A stretch of DNA of 64,000 bases from Streptomyces sp. NBC_00091 (GTDB taxonomy: Bacteria; Actinomycetota; Actinomycetes; Streptomycetales; Streptomycetaceae), in the NCBI RefSeq assembly GCF_026343185.1, contig NZ_JAPEMA010000001.1, forward strand, positions 5,332,001 through 5,396,000. The letters run 5' to 3'. Position 1 is the first letter of the stretch. Each line of letters begins with the position of its first letter. The notes under the pieces were generated by a model. The model saw only the letters and a list, made by a program, of their open reading frames with translations, was not told the origin of the DNA and searched no databases. This document shows, one piece after another, positions 35,478 to 43,731 of the stretch. The position numbers were made by a program, and so were the translations under genes.

Positions 35478-36434
35478 CTACTGGCCGCGCCCTTGGAGCG
35501 ACGCGAGATACGCGTTGTAAGCGGCCAGCTCCTTGTCGCCGTCCCGGTCCGCGGCCCGGTCCGAGCGCTTCGCCGCCCGCTGCTCCGAGTGGTACCACTG
35601 GTAGATCAGCGCGATCAGCACCAGCACCGAGGGGATCTCGCTGAACGCCCAGGCGATGCCGCCGCCCCACTGCTGGTCGAGCAGCGGGTCGATCCCGAGG
35701 GAGGCCGGCGGGTTCGCGTACGTCTTGATCATCGGCTCGCTGCCCATCATCAGCGCGATGCCGAAGAAGGCGTGGAAGGGCATGCCCGCGAACAGCTCCA
35801 GCATCCGCATCACGTAACCGGGACGGTGCGGGCCGGGGTCCACGCCCATGATCGGCCAGAAGAAGATCAGGCCGACGGCGAGGAAGTGGACCATCATGCC
35901 GATGTGGCCGGCCCTGCTCTCCATCAGGAAGTCGAAGATCGGGGTGAAGTACAGCGCGTACAGGCTCGCGATGAACATCGGGATGGTGAAGGCCGGGTGG
36001 GTGACGATCCGCATGTACCGGCTGTGCAGGAACATCAGCAGCAGCTCGCGCGGGCCCTTGTGGCCGCGGGCCGCCGGCGGCAGCGCCCGCAGGGCCAGCG
36101 TCATGGGAGCGCCGAGCAGCAGCAGGATCGGGGTGATCATGCTGATCACCATGTGCTGGACCATGTGCACGCTGAACATGACCATGCCGTAGTCGTTCAG
36201 CTTGGTGCACATCACCAGGACCACCGTCAGCACACCGGTGACGAAGGCGATGGTCCGGCCCAGCGGCCAGGAGTCCCCGCGCCCCCGCAGCCGCAGCACG
36301 CCCCAGCCGTACAGGGCGAGCCCCAGCAGGGAGCCGAACAGGAAGAAGGCGTCGAAGGAGAACTCCAGCCCGCGCCCGAGAGTGAACGGCGGCAGGTCCA
36401 TGTTCATGCCCATGCCGTGACCGCTGTGATCCAT
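35478..36434 (-). CDS. Cytochrome c oxidase assembly protein, CtaG-like (caa3_CtaG)
   Basis: 318 residues from the ATG at 36434, supported by GGGAG eight bases upstream. About seven membrane segments are visible. The His/Met-rich start (DHSGHGMGMNMDLPP) and conserved HMVQHMVISMITPILLLLGA, HPAFTIPMFIASLYALYFTP, FDFLMESRAGHIGMMVHFLA and GMPFHAFFGIALMM are typical of the caa3_CtaG family, which is thought to help deliver copper to the oxidase CuB site. The His/Met-rich N-terminus could bind copper. No oxidase subunit genes are nearby. Confidence 0.9.
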   Translation of the reverse strand: MDHSGHGMGMNMDLPPFTLGRGLEFSFDAFFLFGSLLGLALYGWGVLRLRGRGDSWPLGRTIAFVTGVLTVVLVMCTKLNDYGMVMFSVHMVQHMVISMITPILLLLGAPMTLALRALPPAARGHKGPRELLLMFLHSRYMRIVTHPAFTIPMFIASLYALYFTPIFDFLMESRAGHIGMMVHFLAVGLIFFWPIMGVDPGPHRPGYVMRMLELFAGMPFHAFFGIALMMGSEPMIKTYANPPASLGIDPLLDQQWGGGIAWAFSEIPSVLVLIALIYQWYHSEQRAAKRSDRAADRDGDKELAAYNAYLASLQGRGQ

Positions 36435-36474
36435 CTGTTCACTCCCTTGACTGTGGCGCCCCACCACAGTAGTG

Positions 36475-36506
36475 CCGCCCCCGGACGTGATCGCGTCCGG
36501 GGGCGG
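36475..36506 (-). terminator. Hairpin terminator after pfkA
   Basis: A perfect 13-base-pair stem (arm CCGCCCCCGGACG) with a six-base loop lies 20 bases beyond the pfkA stop, between pfkA and the ctaG-like gene on the same strand. It should separate the two transcripts. Confidence 0.85.
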
Positions 36507-36525
36507 TCTCAGAAGGGGGGAAACA

Positions 36526-37551
36526 TCACAGAACGGTCTGGGCCTCGTCGTAGCGCTCCGCCGGGACCGTCTTCAGCGTCGAGGTGGCCTCGGCGAGCGG
36601 CACCATCACGATGTCCGTGCCGCGCAGGGCCGTCAGCATGCCGAACTCGCCCCGGTGCGCCGCCTCCACCGCGTGCCAGCCGAAGCGGGTGGCGAGGACC
36701 CGGTCGTACGCGGTGGGCGTACCGCCGCGCTGGACGTGGCCGAGGATGACCGGACGGGCCTCCTTGCCCAGGCGCCGCTCCAGCTCGACGGCGAGCGTGT
36801 TGCCGATGCCGGCGAAGCGCTCGTGGCCGTACTGGTCGGTGCCGCCGACCTGGAAGTCCATCGAGCCGGGCCGGGGCTTGGCGCCCTCGGCGACGACCAC
36901 GATCGCGAAGCGCTTGCCCGCCGAGAACCGCTCGCCGACGATCGCCGTCAGCTCCTCGATGTCGAAGGGCCGCTCCGGGACGACGATGGCGTGCGCGCCG
37001 GCCGCCATGCCCGAGTGCAGGGCGATCCAGCCGGTGTGGCGGCCCATGACCTCCACGACCATCACGCGCTGGTGCGACTCGGCGGTGGTCTTCAGCCGGT
37101 CCAGGGCCTCGGTGGCGACGCCCACGGCGGTGTCGAAGCCGAAGGTGACGTCGGTGGAGGCGATGTCGTTGTCGATGGTCTTCGGCACGCCGACGATCGG
37201 CAGACCGCCCTGCGCGAGCAGGTTGGCGGCCTTCAGGGTGCCCTCGCCGCCGATCGGGATGATGGCGTCCAGGCCGAGGTCCGCGACGTGCCCGCGGGCC
37301 CGCTCCACGCCGTCGCGCAGGTGCGCGGGCTGGACCCGGGAGGAGCCGAGGATCGTGCCGCCCCGGGCCAGGATGCCGGCGACGGAGTCCAGGTCGAGCT
37401 TGCGGTAGTCGCACTCCAGCAGGCCGCGCCAGCCGTCGTGGAAGCCGATGACCTCGTCGCCGTGGTCGACGACGGCGCGGTGCACGACGGAGCGGATGAC
37501 GGCATTGAGGCCGGGGCAGTCGCCGCCGGAAGTGAGCACACCAATGCGCAT
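36526..37551 (-). CDS. pfkA: ATP-dependent 6-phosphofructokinase
   Basis: 341 residues from the ATG at 37551. It phosphorylates fructose 6-phosphate in glycolysis. Motifs are VLTSGGDCPGLNAVIRS (ATP loop), IPIGGEGTLKAANLLA, VGVPKTIDNDIASTD (catalytic Asp) and EVMGRHTGWIALHSG. Residue 104 is Gly, which favours ATP over PPi, while residue 124 is Lys, as in PPi-type enzymes. This Gly-104/Lys-124 pair is the mark of the actinomycete ATP-PFK group described for S. coelicolor and Amycolatopsis. Length is normal. S. coelicolor has three pfkA paralogues, so this need not be the main one. A hairpin lies in its leader. Confidence 0.95.
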   Translation of the reverse strand: MRIGVLTSGGDCPGLNAVIRSVVHRAVVDHGDEVIGFHDGWRGLLECDYRKLDLDSVAGILARGGTILGSSRVQPAHLRDGVERARGHVADLGLDAIIPIGGEGTLKAANLLAQGGLPIVGVPKTIDNDIASTDVTFGFDTAVGVATEALDRLKTTAESHQRVMVVEVMGRHTGWIALHSGMAAGAHAIVVPERPFDIEELTAIVGERFSAGKRFAIVVVAEGAKPRPGSMDFQVGGTDQYGHERFAGIGNTLAVELERRLGKEARPVILGHVQRGGTPTAYDRVLATRFGWHAVEAAHRGEFGMLTALRGTDIVMVPLAEATSTLKTVPAERYDEAQTVL

Positions 37552-37646
37552 GGCAGGAAGAACCTTTGCAACGTGGGCCGACGACCGGACCACGTCGTCC
37601 GGTTGGAACTACCCGTCACCCTACAAGCGGTTTCCCGGTGGACTGA

Positions 37647-37666
37647 ACCATCCTCCACAGGATGGT
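37647..37666 (-). promoter_or_regulatory. Hairpin/inverted repeat in the pfkA leader region
   Basis: ACCATCCT-CCAC-AGGATGGT forms perfect eight-base arms with a four-base loop, 96-115 bases upstream of the pfkA start. The symmetric sequence could be an operator or an RNA hairpin in the leader. No factor can be named. Confidence 0.4.
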
Positions 37667-37699
37667 CGGAACCAACAGAAGATCGTACGAAGACACGTC

Positions 37700-37729
37700 G
37701 GCCCGGACTCCCCGAGGGGAATCCGGGCC
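37700..37729 (-). terminator. Hairpin terminator after the murT-gatD unit
   Basis: GGCCCGGA and TCCCC pair with GGGGA and TCCGGGCC across a two-base loop, with one mismatch, 30 bases beyond the gatD stop codon. It closes the murT-gatD operon before the pfkA promoter region. Confidence 0.75.
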
Positions 37730-37759
37730 GGATGCCGTGCGCTACGGGCCGGGCAGCCC

Positions 37760-38488
37760 CTACGCGGGCTGCGTGGCCGCCGCGATGCGCTCCGCGCGCA
37801 GCGCCTCGTACCAGCGGTCGTCTATGGCCGGCAGCGCGTTCACGTCGAGGGCAAGCTTCAGCAGCAGGTCCGCGATGAGCGGGTTGCGGGCCATCACGGG
37901 GCCGTGCATGTAGGTACCGAAGACGGTGTCGTTGTACGCGCCCTCGGTGCCGTCGCCGGTGCCGTTGCCGCGGCCGAGCCGGGTGCGGGCGAACGGCTTG
38001 GCCGTCGGGCCGAGGTGCGTGACGCCCTGGTGGTTCTCGAAGCCCGTCAGCGGGGGCAGGTTCAGGCGCGGGTCGATGTCGGCGAGTACGTCGCCGACGC
38101 ACCGCTCGCCCTCACCGCGCACGGTCACCACGTCCAGCAGGCCGAGGCCCTCCTGGCGCTGGCCCATGTCGTTGACGAACTCCTTGCCCAGGATCTGGTA
38201 GCCGGCGCAGACCGAGAAGACGATCGCCCCGTTCGAGACGGCGCGCTCCAGGCCGCCGTCGCGCAGCAGCCGCTCGGCGGCCAGCCGCTGCGGCCGGTCC
38301 TCACCGCCGCCGATCAGGTAGATGTCGCCCGAGGTGGGGATGGGCTGGTCGCTGCGCACGTCCACGCGCTGCACGTCCAGGCCGCGCTGGCGGGCCCGGC
38401 GCTCCACGACGAGGGCGTTGCCCTGGTCTCCGTACGTGCTGAGCAGGTCGGGGTAGACCCACACCAGACGCAGGCTGTTGTCGCTCAT
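37760..38488 (-). CDS. gatD: Lipid II isoglutaminyl synthase, glutaminase subunit
   Basis: 242 residues. GatD is a class I glutamine amidotransferase that supplies ammonia to MurT for amidation of the second-position D-Glu in lipid II. The nucleophile Cys is in VFSVCAGYQILGKEF, and the catalytic His is in VFGTYMHGPVMARNP. DIYLIGGGEDRPQRLAAERL is a standard GatD/CobQ-like block. It lies 27 bases downstream of murT and is co-transcribed. Older annotations call it cobyric acid synthase; the MurT neighbour rules that out. It should act at the inner face of the membrane with MurT. Confidence 0.95.
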   Translation of the reverse strand: MSDNSLRLVWVYPDLLSTYGDQGNALVVERRARQRGLDVQRVDVRSDQPIPTSGDIYLIGGGEDRPQRLAAERLLRDGGLERAVSNGAIVFSVCAGYQILGKEFVNDMGQRQEGLGLLDVVTVRGEGERCVGDVLADIDPRLNLPPLTGFENHQGVTHLGPTAKPFARTRLGRGNGTGDGTEGAYNDTVFGTYMHGPVMARNPLIADLLLKLALDVNALPAIDDRWYEALRAERIAAATQPA

Positions 38489-38515
38489 GCTCTTGGTCCT
38501 TCGAAGGTATGGGTA

Positions 38516-39754
38516 CTAGTTGCCGACGCGGCGGCGCACGTCCTGGAAGGCGGTGTAGTTGGCGATCAGCTCGATCTGCCCGGGCGGCGCCATCTGTACG
38601 GCCTCGTCGAGGGTCTCGCAGACCCGGAAGTCCAGGCCGGCCACCTCGAGGCGGACCGCGAGGTCCAGCTTGCGGTCGCCGATCACGAAGATCGGGTGAC
38701 CGGCGAGGCGCGGGTAGTCCACGTCCCACAGCCAGGAAGTGTCGGTGCCGTCGGCGCCGCGGGCGTTCACCGAGAGGATCACCGGCGCCGGGGGCGGGTC
38801 GATCAGCGAAAACGTTTCGAGCCAGCCCGCCGGGTTCTTCGCGAGCAGCAGCCGCAGCTCACGGCCCATGAAGTTGACCACGTCGTAGCGGCCGGCGACC
38901 GCCTGCACCTGGTACATGCGCTCCAGCGCGACCTGCGGGGGCACGCCGAACACGGCGGCCACGGCGGCCGAGGTGGCGGCGTTGGCCTTGTTCGCGCGGC
39001 CGGGCAGCTGGAGGTGGATCGGCCAGGCGCTGCCGTGCGGGTCCAGTACGTGGTCGCCGGAGAGCACCCAGCTCGGGGTCGGGCGGCGGAAGCCGCACTC
39101 GCCGCAGAACCAGTCGTCGCCCGGGCGCTGCATGACACCACCGCAGGAGGGGCACGACCAGGCGTCGTCCTTCCACTCCTGCCCGGCGGCCACCCACACG
39201 ACGTTCTGCGAGGAGGACGCCGACCACACGATCAGCGGGTCGTCGCAGTTCGCGACGATGACCGCCTTGGAGCCCTGGAGCCCCTCCCGCCACTTCTCGG
39301 CGAGCATGCGGGTCTCGGCCGCGCGGTCCAGCTGGTCGCGGGAGAGGTTGAGCAGGGCGATCACCTTGGGGGTGACGTCCCGGGCCACGCCGGCCAGGTA
39401 CTTCTCGTCCACCTCGATGACGCCGTACTTGGCGTCCGAGCCGCCGGCCAGGGCCGAGGTGATGCCCGCCGGCATGTTCGCGCCCAGCGCGTTCGAGACG
39501 ACCGGACCGCTGGCCCGCAGGGCCTCGGCGATCAGCCGGGTCGTCGTGGTCTTGCCGTTCGTCGCGGAGACGAGGACGACATCGAGATGCTGCGCCAGCG
39601 CGCCGAGAAGATCGGGGTCCAGCCTCAGTGCGACCTTGCCGCCGATCACCGATCCGCTTCCGCGTCCCGCGGCCCGCGACACCGCCGCCGCGGCCTTGCC
39701 CGCCGTCACGGCCAGCTTGGCCCGCGGCGAAAGCGGCTCTGTGTTGCCTGCCAT
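38516..39754 (-). CDS. murT: Lipid II isoglutaminyl synthase, Mur-ligase subunit
   Basis: 412 residues. MurT activates the D-Glu alpha-carboxyl of lipid II with ATP for amidation. The ATP loop is VSATNGKTTTTRLIAEAL, the conserved Mur motif is VIEVDEKYLAGVARDVTPKV, then LLNLSRDQLDR. A four-Cys zinc ribbon (SCPSCGGVMQRPGDDWFCGE, CGF) is inserted in the central domain, which is the hallmark of MurT as opposed to MurC-F. The C-terminal DUF1727 region (FSLIDPPPAPVILSVNARG ADGTD) follows. First gene of the murT-gatD operon, divergent from def. Confidence 0.96.
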   Translation of the reverse strand: MAGNTEPLSPRAKLAVTAGKAAAAVSRAAGRGSGSVIGGKVALRLDPDLLGALAQHLDVVLVSATNGKTTTTRLIAEALRASGPVVSNALGANMPAGITSALAGGSDAKYGVIEVDEKYLAGVARDVTPKVIALLNLSRDQLDRAAETRMLAEKWREGLQGSKAVIVANCDDPLIVWSASSSQNVVWVAAGQEWKDDAWSCPSCGGVMQRPGDDWFCGECGFRRPTPSWVLSGDHVLDPHGSAWPIHLQLPGRANKANAATSAAVAAVFGVPPQVALERMYQVQAVAGRYDVVNFMGRELRLLLAKNPAGWLETFSLIDPPPAPVILSVNARGADGTDTSWLWDVDYPRLAGHPIFVIGDRKLDLAVRLEVAGLDFRVCETLDEAVQMAPPGQIELIANYTAFQDVRRRVGN

Positions 39755-39876
39755 CGTCCCTTGTCCTCCTTGCGTCGGTCGGCCCCAGCCTATCCAGTAC
39801 CGGCCGCGGCCTTGACCGCGGCGCCCCAGGTCGCCGCGGATCTCCTCATATATTCGCCCGTCGTACCCTTACGGCC

Positions 39877-40425
39877 ATGCGACAGCGCCCCCTCCCCGGT
39901 ACCACCGGACTCGTCCGCACCATGAGCCTGCTGGGCGATCCGGTGCTCCACTCGCCCTGCGCCGAGGTCACCGACTTCGGCCCCGCACTCGGCCGGCTCA
40001 TCGAGGACATGTTCGCCACGATGTACGCCGCCCAGGGCGTGGGCCTCGCCGCGAACCAGATCGGGACCGGGCAGCGGGTCTTCGTCTACGACTGCCCCGA
40101 CGACGAGGACGTCCGCCACGTGGGCCACGTGGTGAACCCCCGGCTGGTCGAGGCCGACGGGTACGAGCTCCGCGGCCCCGAGGGCTGTCTGTCGCTGCCC
40201 GGCCTGGAGGCGGGCACCGTCCGCTTCGACCGGGCGGTCGTCGAGGGGGTCGACTCCGACGGGGAACCCGTGCGCATCGAGGGCACCGGGTTCTTCGCCC
40301 GGTGCCTCCAGCACGAGTGCGACCACCTCGACGGCACGGTCTACGCGGACCGGGTGACCGGGCTGCGCGCCCGCCGGCTGCGCCGGGCCATCCGCAAGGC
40401 CCCGTGGGGCGGGGTCCAGGCGTAG
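39877..40425 (+). CDS. def: Peptide deformylase
   Basis: 182 residues. It removes the formyl group from nascent proteins and uses a metal (usually iron). All three motifs are present: I GVGLAANQIGTGQ, II EGCLSLPG with the Cys ligand, III LQHECDHLDGTVY with two His ligands and the catalytic Glu. The length suits an actinobacterial PDF. The ATG at 39877 has a weak ribosome site. Streptomyces has several def genes, so this may be an accessory copy; no fmt lies beside it. Divergent from murT. Confidence 0.96.
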   Translation: MRQRPLPGTTGLVRTMSLLGDPVLHSPCAEVTDFGPALGRLIEDMFATMYAAQGVGLAANQIGTGQRVFVYDCPDDEDVRHVGHVVNPRLVEADGYELRGPEGCLSLPGLEAGTVRFDRAVVEGVDSDGEPVRIEGTGFFARCLQHECDHLDGTVYADRVTGLRARRLRRAIRKAPWGGVQA

Positions 40426-40491
40426 CGGCTGCCCCGCGCCGCGCCGCCGAAGTGGCGTGCCGCAGGGGCGTGTTCGCCGGTCCGGGTACGG

Positions 40492-41136
40492 TCAGAAGCC
40501 CGGGCCGTCGGCGCGGTTGCCGGCGGTGGCCAGGCGGCCCCAGAGCAGGTCGGTGAGGCCCGCCACCAGCTCGGCCCGCCCGCAGGGGCGCTCGCCGAGC
40601 CACCAGTCGCCGGCCGCGTGCATCATGCCGACGATGCCGTGGCCCCAGATCCGGGCGAGCTGTTCGCCACCCGGGCCCAGGTCGACCCGTTCCCCCACCA
40701 CCTTGGCCAGCTCCTCGCCGAGCCGGCGCAGCAGCGGGGCGGAGTGCAGGCCGACGTCGAAGCCGCGCTCGGTGCTCTGCGAGTCCTCGGCGGGGTGCAT
40801 CAGGAACCGGTAGACCTGCGGGCGGGCCTCGATGGCGGCCAGGTAGGTGTCCAGGGTGGACTCCACCCGGCGCCGGCGTTCGGCCGGGGCGTCGAGCGCG
40901 GCCCGCAGCGAGTCGAGCAGGGCGTCGGTGTGCCGGACGGCGAGCGCCTGGTAGAGGCCCGCCTTGTCGCCGAAGTGCCGGTACAGGATGGGCTTGGTGA
41001 TGCCCGCCTCCGCCGCGATGGCGTTCATGGAGGCCTTGGGGCCGTCCCTGAGTACGACGCGGTCCGCCGCCTCGAGCAGCTCGCGCCGGCGGCGTTCTGC
41101 CGCTCCCGGCTCGCCGGCCTGCTGAGTGGTCTCCAT
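40492..41136 (-). CDS. TetR-family regulator of the divergent acyl-CoA dehydrogenase
   Basis: 214 residues. The N-terminal HTH is RRRELLEAADRVVLRDGPKA, SMNAIAAEAGITKPILYRHF, then GDKAGLYQALAVRH, typical of TetR. The C-terminal domain (70-205) is of the TetR_C type seen in fatty-acid and acyl-CoA regulators. The gene is divergent from an acyl-CoA dehydrogenase, and the shared spacer has two related palindromes (41234-41247 and 41269-41283), so it very likely represses that gene, with an acyl-CoA as possible inducer. The ligand is not proven. Confidence 0.92.
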   Translation of the reverse strand: METTQQAGEPGAAERRRRELLEAADRVVLRDGPKASMNAIAAEAGITKPILYRHFGDKAGLYQALAVRHTDALLDSLRAALDAPAERRRRVESTLDTYLAAIEARPQVYRFLMHPAEDSQSTERGFDVGLHSAPLLRRLGEELAKVVGERVDLGPGGEQLARIWGHGIVGMMHAAGDWWLGERPCGRAELVAGLTDLLWGRLATAGNRADGPGF

Positions 41137-41223
41137 GACGTGTTTCTCTCCCCGCCCTTGCGATGTGCGTGACGCCCACGCAACGTAACACCCCGCACAC
41201 CCCCGCCACCGAACCGGCGGCGC

Positions 41224-41283
41224 TTGACAGTGCTTACCGGCCGGTAACAGACTGTGGCCACGGTGAGGGTTACCGGCAGTAAC
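41224..41283 (+). promoter_or_regulatory. Acyl-CoA dehydrogenase promoter with two TetR-type operators
   Basis: The -35 box TTGACA (41224-41229) and a -10-like CAGACT (41248-41253) flank the perfect 14-base palindrome TTACCGGCCGGTAA (41234-41247), which fills the spacer. A second, imperfect site GTTAC-CGGCA-GTAAC (41269-41283) shares the half-site TTACCGG and lies just downstream. Binding of the TetR protein would block polymerase. The pattern is seen directly; the assignment to this TetR is inference from divergence. Confidence 0.7.
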
Positions 41284-41312
41284 GGCAATGGTGTGAGACA
41301 GCTGGAGGGGAC

Positions 41313-42542
41313 ATGGCGGAGTTCACCATGGAGCTCAACGACGACCAGAAGCAGGTCCGCGACTGGATCCACGGCTTCGCGGCCGATGTGATCAGGCCCG
41401 CGGCGGCGGAATGGGACGAGCGGGAAGAGACTCCGTGGCCCGTCATCCAGGAGGCCGCCAAGATCGGCATCTACTCGCTGGACTTCTACGCCCAGCAGTT
41501 CTTCGACCCGACCGGCCTCGGCGTCCCCATGGCCATGGAGGAGCTGTTCTGGGGCGACGCGGGCATCGCGCTGTCGATCGTCGGCACCGGCCTCGCGGCC
41601 ATCGGGGTCCTCGCCAACGGCACCGAGGAGCAGATCGGCACCTGGATCCCGCAGATGTACGGGACGCCGGACGACGTCAAGGTCGCCGCCTTCTGCTCCT
41701 CCGAGCCGGACGCCGGCTCCGACGTCGGCGCCATGCGCACCCGGGCCGTATACGACGAGGCCAAGGACGAGTGGGTGCTCAGCGGCACCAAGACCTGGGC
41801 CACCAACGGCGGCATCGCCAACGTCCACATCGTCGTCGCGGTGGTCGACCCGGAACTCGGCACGAAGGGGCACGCCTCCTTCATCGTGCCGCCGGGCACC
41901 CCGGGGCTCTCGCAGGGCCAGAAGTTCAAGAAGCACGGCATCCGCGCCTCGCACACCGCCGAGGTGGTCCTGGAGGACTGCCGGATCCCCGGCTCCTGCC
42001 TGCTGGGCGGCAAGGAGAAGCTCGACGAGCGCCTCGCGCGGGCCCGTGAGCGGGCGGCCGCGGGCGGCGGCGAGCGGGTCAAGAACGCCGCCATGGCCAC
42101 CTTCGAGGCCTCCCGGCCGGCCGTCGGGGCGATGGCCGTCGGCACGGCGCGCGCGGCGTACGAGGTCGCCCTGGACTACGCGCGCACCCGCACCCAGTTC
42201 GGTCGCCCGATCATCGACAACCAGGGGGTGGCCTTCCAGCTCGCGGACATGCGCACGCAGATCGACGCGGCCCGGCTGCTGGTGTGGCGGGCGTCCTGGA
42301 TGGCGGTCGCGGGCAAGCCGTTCACCTCGGCGGAGGGCTCCATGTCGAAGCTCTACGCGAGCGAGGTGGCGAAGAAGGTCACCTCCCAGGCGGTCCAGAT
42401 CCTCGGCGGCAACGGCTTCACCCGGGAGTACCCGGTGGAGCGGATGCACCGGGACAGCGCGATCTACACGATCTTCGAGGGGACCAGCGAGATCCAGCGA
42501 CTGGTGATCGCGCGCACCATCTCCGGCATGCCGATCCGCTAG
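41313..42542 (+). CDS. Acyl-CoA dehydrogenase
   Basis: 409 residues. It carries out FAD-linked alpha-beta dehydrogenation of acyl-CoA thioesters. The N-terminal helical domain (LNDDQKQVRDWIHGFAADVI) is followed by the central beta domain with AAFCSSEPDAGSDVGAMRTR and SGTKTWATNGGIANVHIV, and the C-terminal helices with TRTQFGRPIIDNQGVAFQLA and QILGGNGFTREYPVERMHRD. The catalytic Glu is probably in YTIFEGTSEIQRLVIAR. Length is slightly more than the usual 380. The substrate chain length is unknown. It is controlled, most likely, by the divergent TetR protein and is followed directly by the 21-bp repeat array. Confidence 0.95.
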   Translation: MAEFTMELNDDQKQVRDWIHGFAADVIRPAAAEWDEREETPWPVIQEAAKIGIYSLDFYAQQFFDPTGLGVPMAMEELFWGDAGIALSIVGTGLAAIGVLANGTEEQIGTWIPQMYGTPDDVKVAAFCSSEPDAGSDVGAMRTRAVYDEAKDEWVLSGTKTWATNGGIANVHIVVAVVDPELGTKGHASFIVPPGTPGLSQGQKFKKHGIRASHTAEVVLEDCRIPGSCLLGGKEKLDERLARARERAAAGGGERVKNAAMATFEASRPAVGAMAVGTARAAYEVALDYARTRTQFGRPIIDNQGVAFQLADMRTQIDAARLLVWRASWMAVAGKPFTSAEGSMSKLYASEVAKKVTSQAVQILGGNGFTREYPVERMHRDSAIYTIFEGTSEIQRLVIARTISGMPIR

Positions 42543-42589
42543 CCGCGGCTTTACGTGGCCCGGGGCGCGCCCGCCCCGGGAACCCCGCC

Positions 42590-43150
42590 GGGCTGCGCCC
42601 GGACCCCTCGGGCTGCGCCCGGGACCCCTCGGGCTGCGCCCGGAACCCGCCGGGCTGTGCCCGGGACCCCTCGGGCTGTGCCCGGGACCCCTCGGGCTGT
42701 GCCCGGGACCCCTCGGGCTGTGCCCGGGACCCCTCGGGCTGTGCCCGGGACCCCTCGGGCTGTGCCCGGGACCCCTCGGGCTGTGCCCGGGACCCCTCGG
42801 GCTGTGCCCGGGACCCCTCGGGCTGCGCCCGGGACCCCTCGGGCTGCGCCCGGGACCCCTCGGGCTGCGCCCGGGACCCCTCGGGCTGCGCCCGGGACCC
42901 CTCGGGCTGCGCCCGGGACCCCTCGGGCTGCGCCCGGAACCGTCGGGCTGCGCCCGGGACCCGCGGGGCTGCGCGCCCGGGCCCCCCGGGCTGGTGCCCG
43001 GAAGTCGCGTGGGCTGCGCCTGGCCGCGTGGGCTGCGCCCGGACCCCCTGGGCTGGGCCCGGGATCCGCGGTGCTGGGCGCCCGGGACTCCCCGGGCCGG
43101 CGCCCGGAAGCCGGGTGGGCTGCGCCCTGGCCGCTTGGGCTGCGGCCGGG
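42590..43150. repeat. Tandem array of 21-bp hairpin-forming units with degenerate tail
   Basis: From 42590 to 42965 about 18 units follow each other, mostly 21 bases long: GGGCTGYGCCCG followed by GGACCCCTC. Units 4-11 have T at the Y position and are identical; units 2 and 12-16 have C and are identical; units 1, 3, 17 and 18 are variants. Each unit contains CGGGC-TGY-GCCCG, a five-base-pair hairpin. From 42966 to 43150 the pattern decays (GGGCTGCGC... and CCCGGGA blocks). The array is open in several frames because 21 is a multiple of three, but no start, ribosome site or homology supports a protein. It lies between the acyl-CoA dehydrogenase stop and the end of the SRPBCC gene. Confidence 0.95.
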
Positions 43151-43153
43151 CGT

Positions 43154-43576
43154 TTACTGGCGGAGGAGGCGGGTCAGGGCGTGGGTGAAGAGGTGGCGGC
43201 CTGTCCAGGTCACCAGGGGGGTCAGGGCGTGGGGGAGGCGGGGGAGGGTGAGGTCCTCGCGCCAGTGGACCTCCGTGCCGCCGGCGGGGTCGGGGCGGAG
43301 CTCGATTTCCGCCCAGCCTGTGACCGCGCCGCCGCGCTTCTCGATCCGGACCAGCCTCGGGGGGTCCCAGAGCACGACCTCCATCGGGTCGTCGCACGTG
43401 ATCCTGCCCACTCCCGTGCGCGCCGTGAAGCGGGTGCCGACGCGCGTCGGCGGCTCCGTCTCGATGATCGTCCGGGTGAGCGGGACCTGCGCCCCGTGGC
43501 GTTCCCAGTCCGTGAGCCGCTCCCACACCTCGGCCGGCGCGAGAGACGTGCGGCGAATGATCCGGATAACGGGCAT
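43154..43576 (-). CDS. SRPBCC-family (polyketide cyclase/START-like) protein
   Basis: 140 residues. The pattern MPVIRIIRRTSLAPAEVWER, LTDWERHGAQVPLTRTI, TRFTARTGVGRITCDDPMEV, VLWDPPRLVRIEKRGGAVTG and WAEIELRPDPAGGTEVHWRE matches the SRPBCC helix-grip fold, which binds hydrophobic ligands. The ATG at 43576 is the usual start, although GTG/ATG codons upstream remain open. The stop lies next to the degenerate end of the repeat array. No specific ligand can be named. Confidence 0.85.
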   Translation of the reverse strand: MPVIRIIRRTSLAPAEVWERLTDWERHGAQVPLTRTIIETEPPTRVGTRFTARTGVGRITCDDPMEVVLWDPPRLVRIEKRGGAVTGWAEIELRPDPAGGTEVHWREDLTLPRLPHALTPLVTWTGRHLFTHALTRLLRQ

Positions 43577-43731
43577 GAGCGCATGGTAAGCGGGCATACA
43601 CACCCTGAACTGGACCTCGAATATGGGTTCCGTCCGGGGGCGGCGATCAGTAATACTCACCGCCACCGTGGATCGCGGATTCGACCGGGTGACCACCGGC
43701 CCTCCCGCCCCACACTGCGAGGAGGTGCGCC

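Noticed and set aside
37760..38488. Cobyric acid synthase (cobalamin pathway) as the role of this gene
   Set aside because: It lacks the synthetase domain of CobQ and is paired with a zinc-ribbon MurT, which fixes it as GatD.
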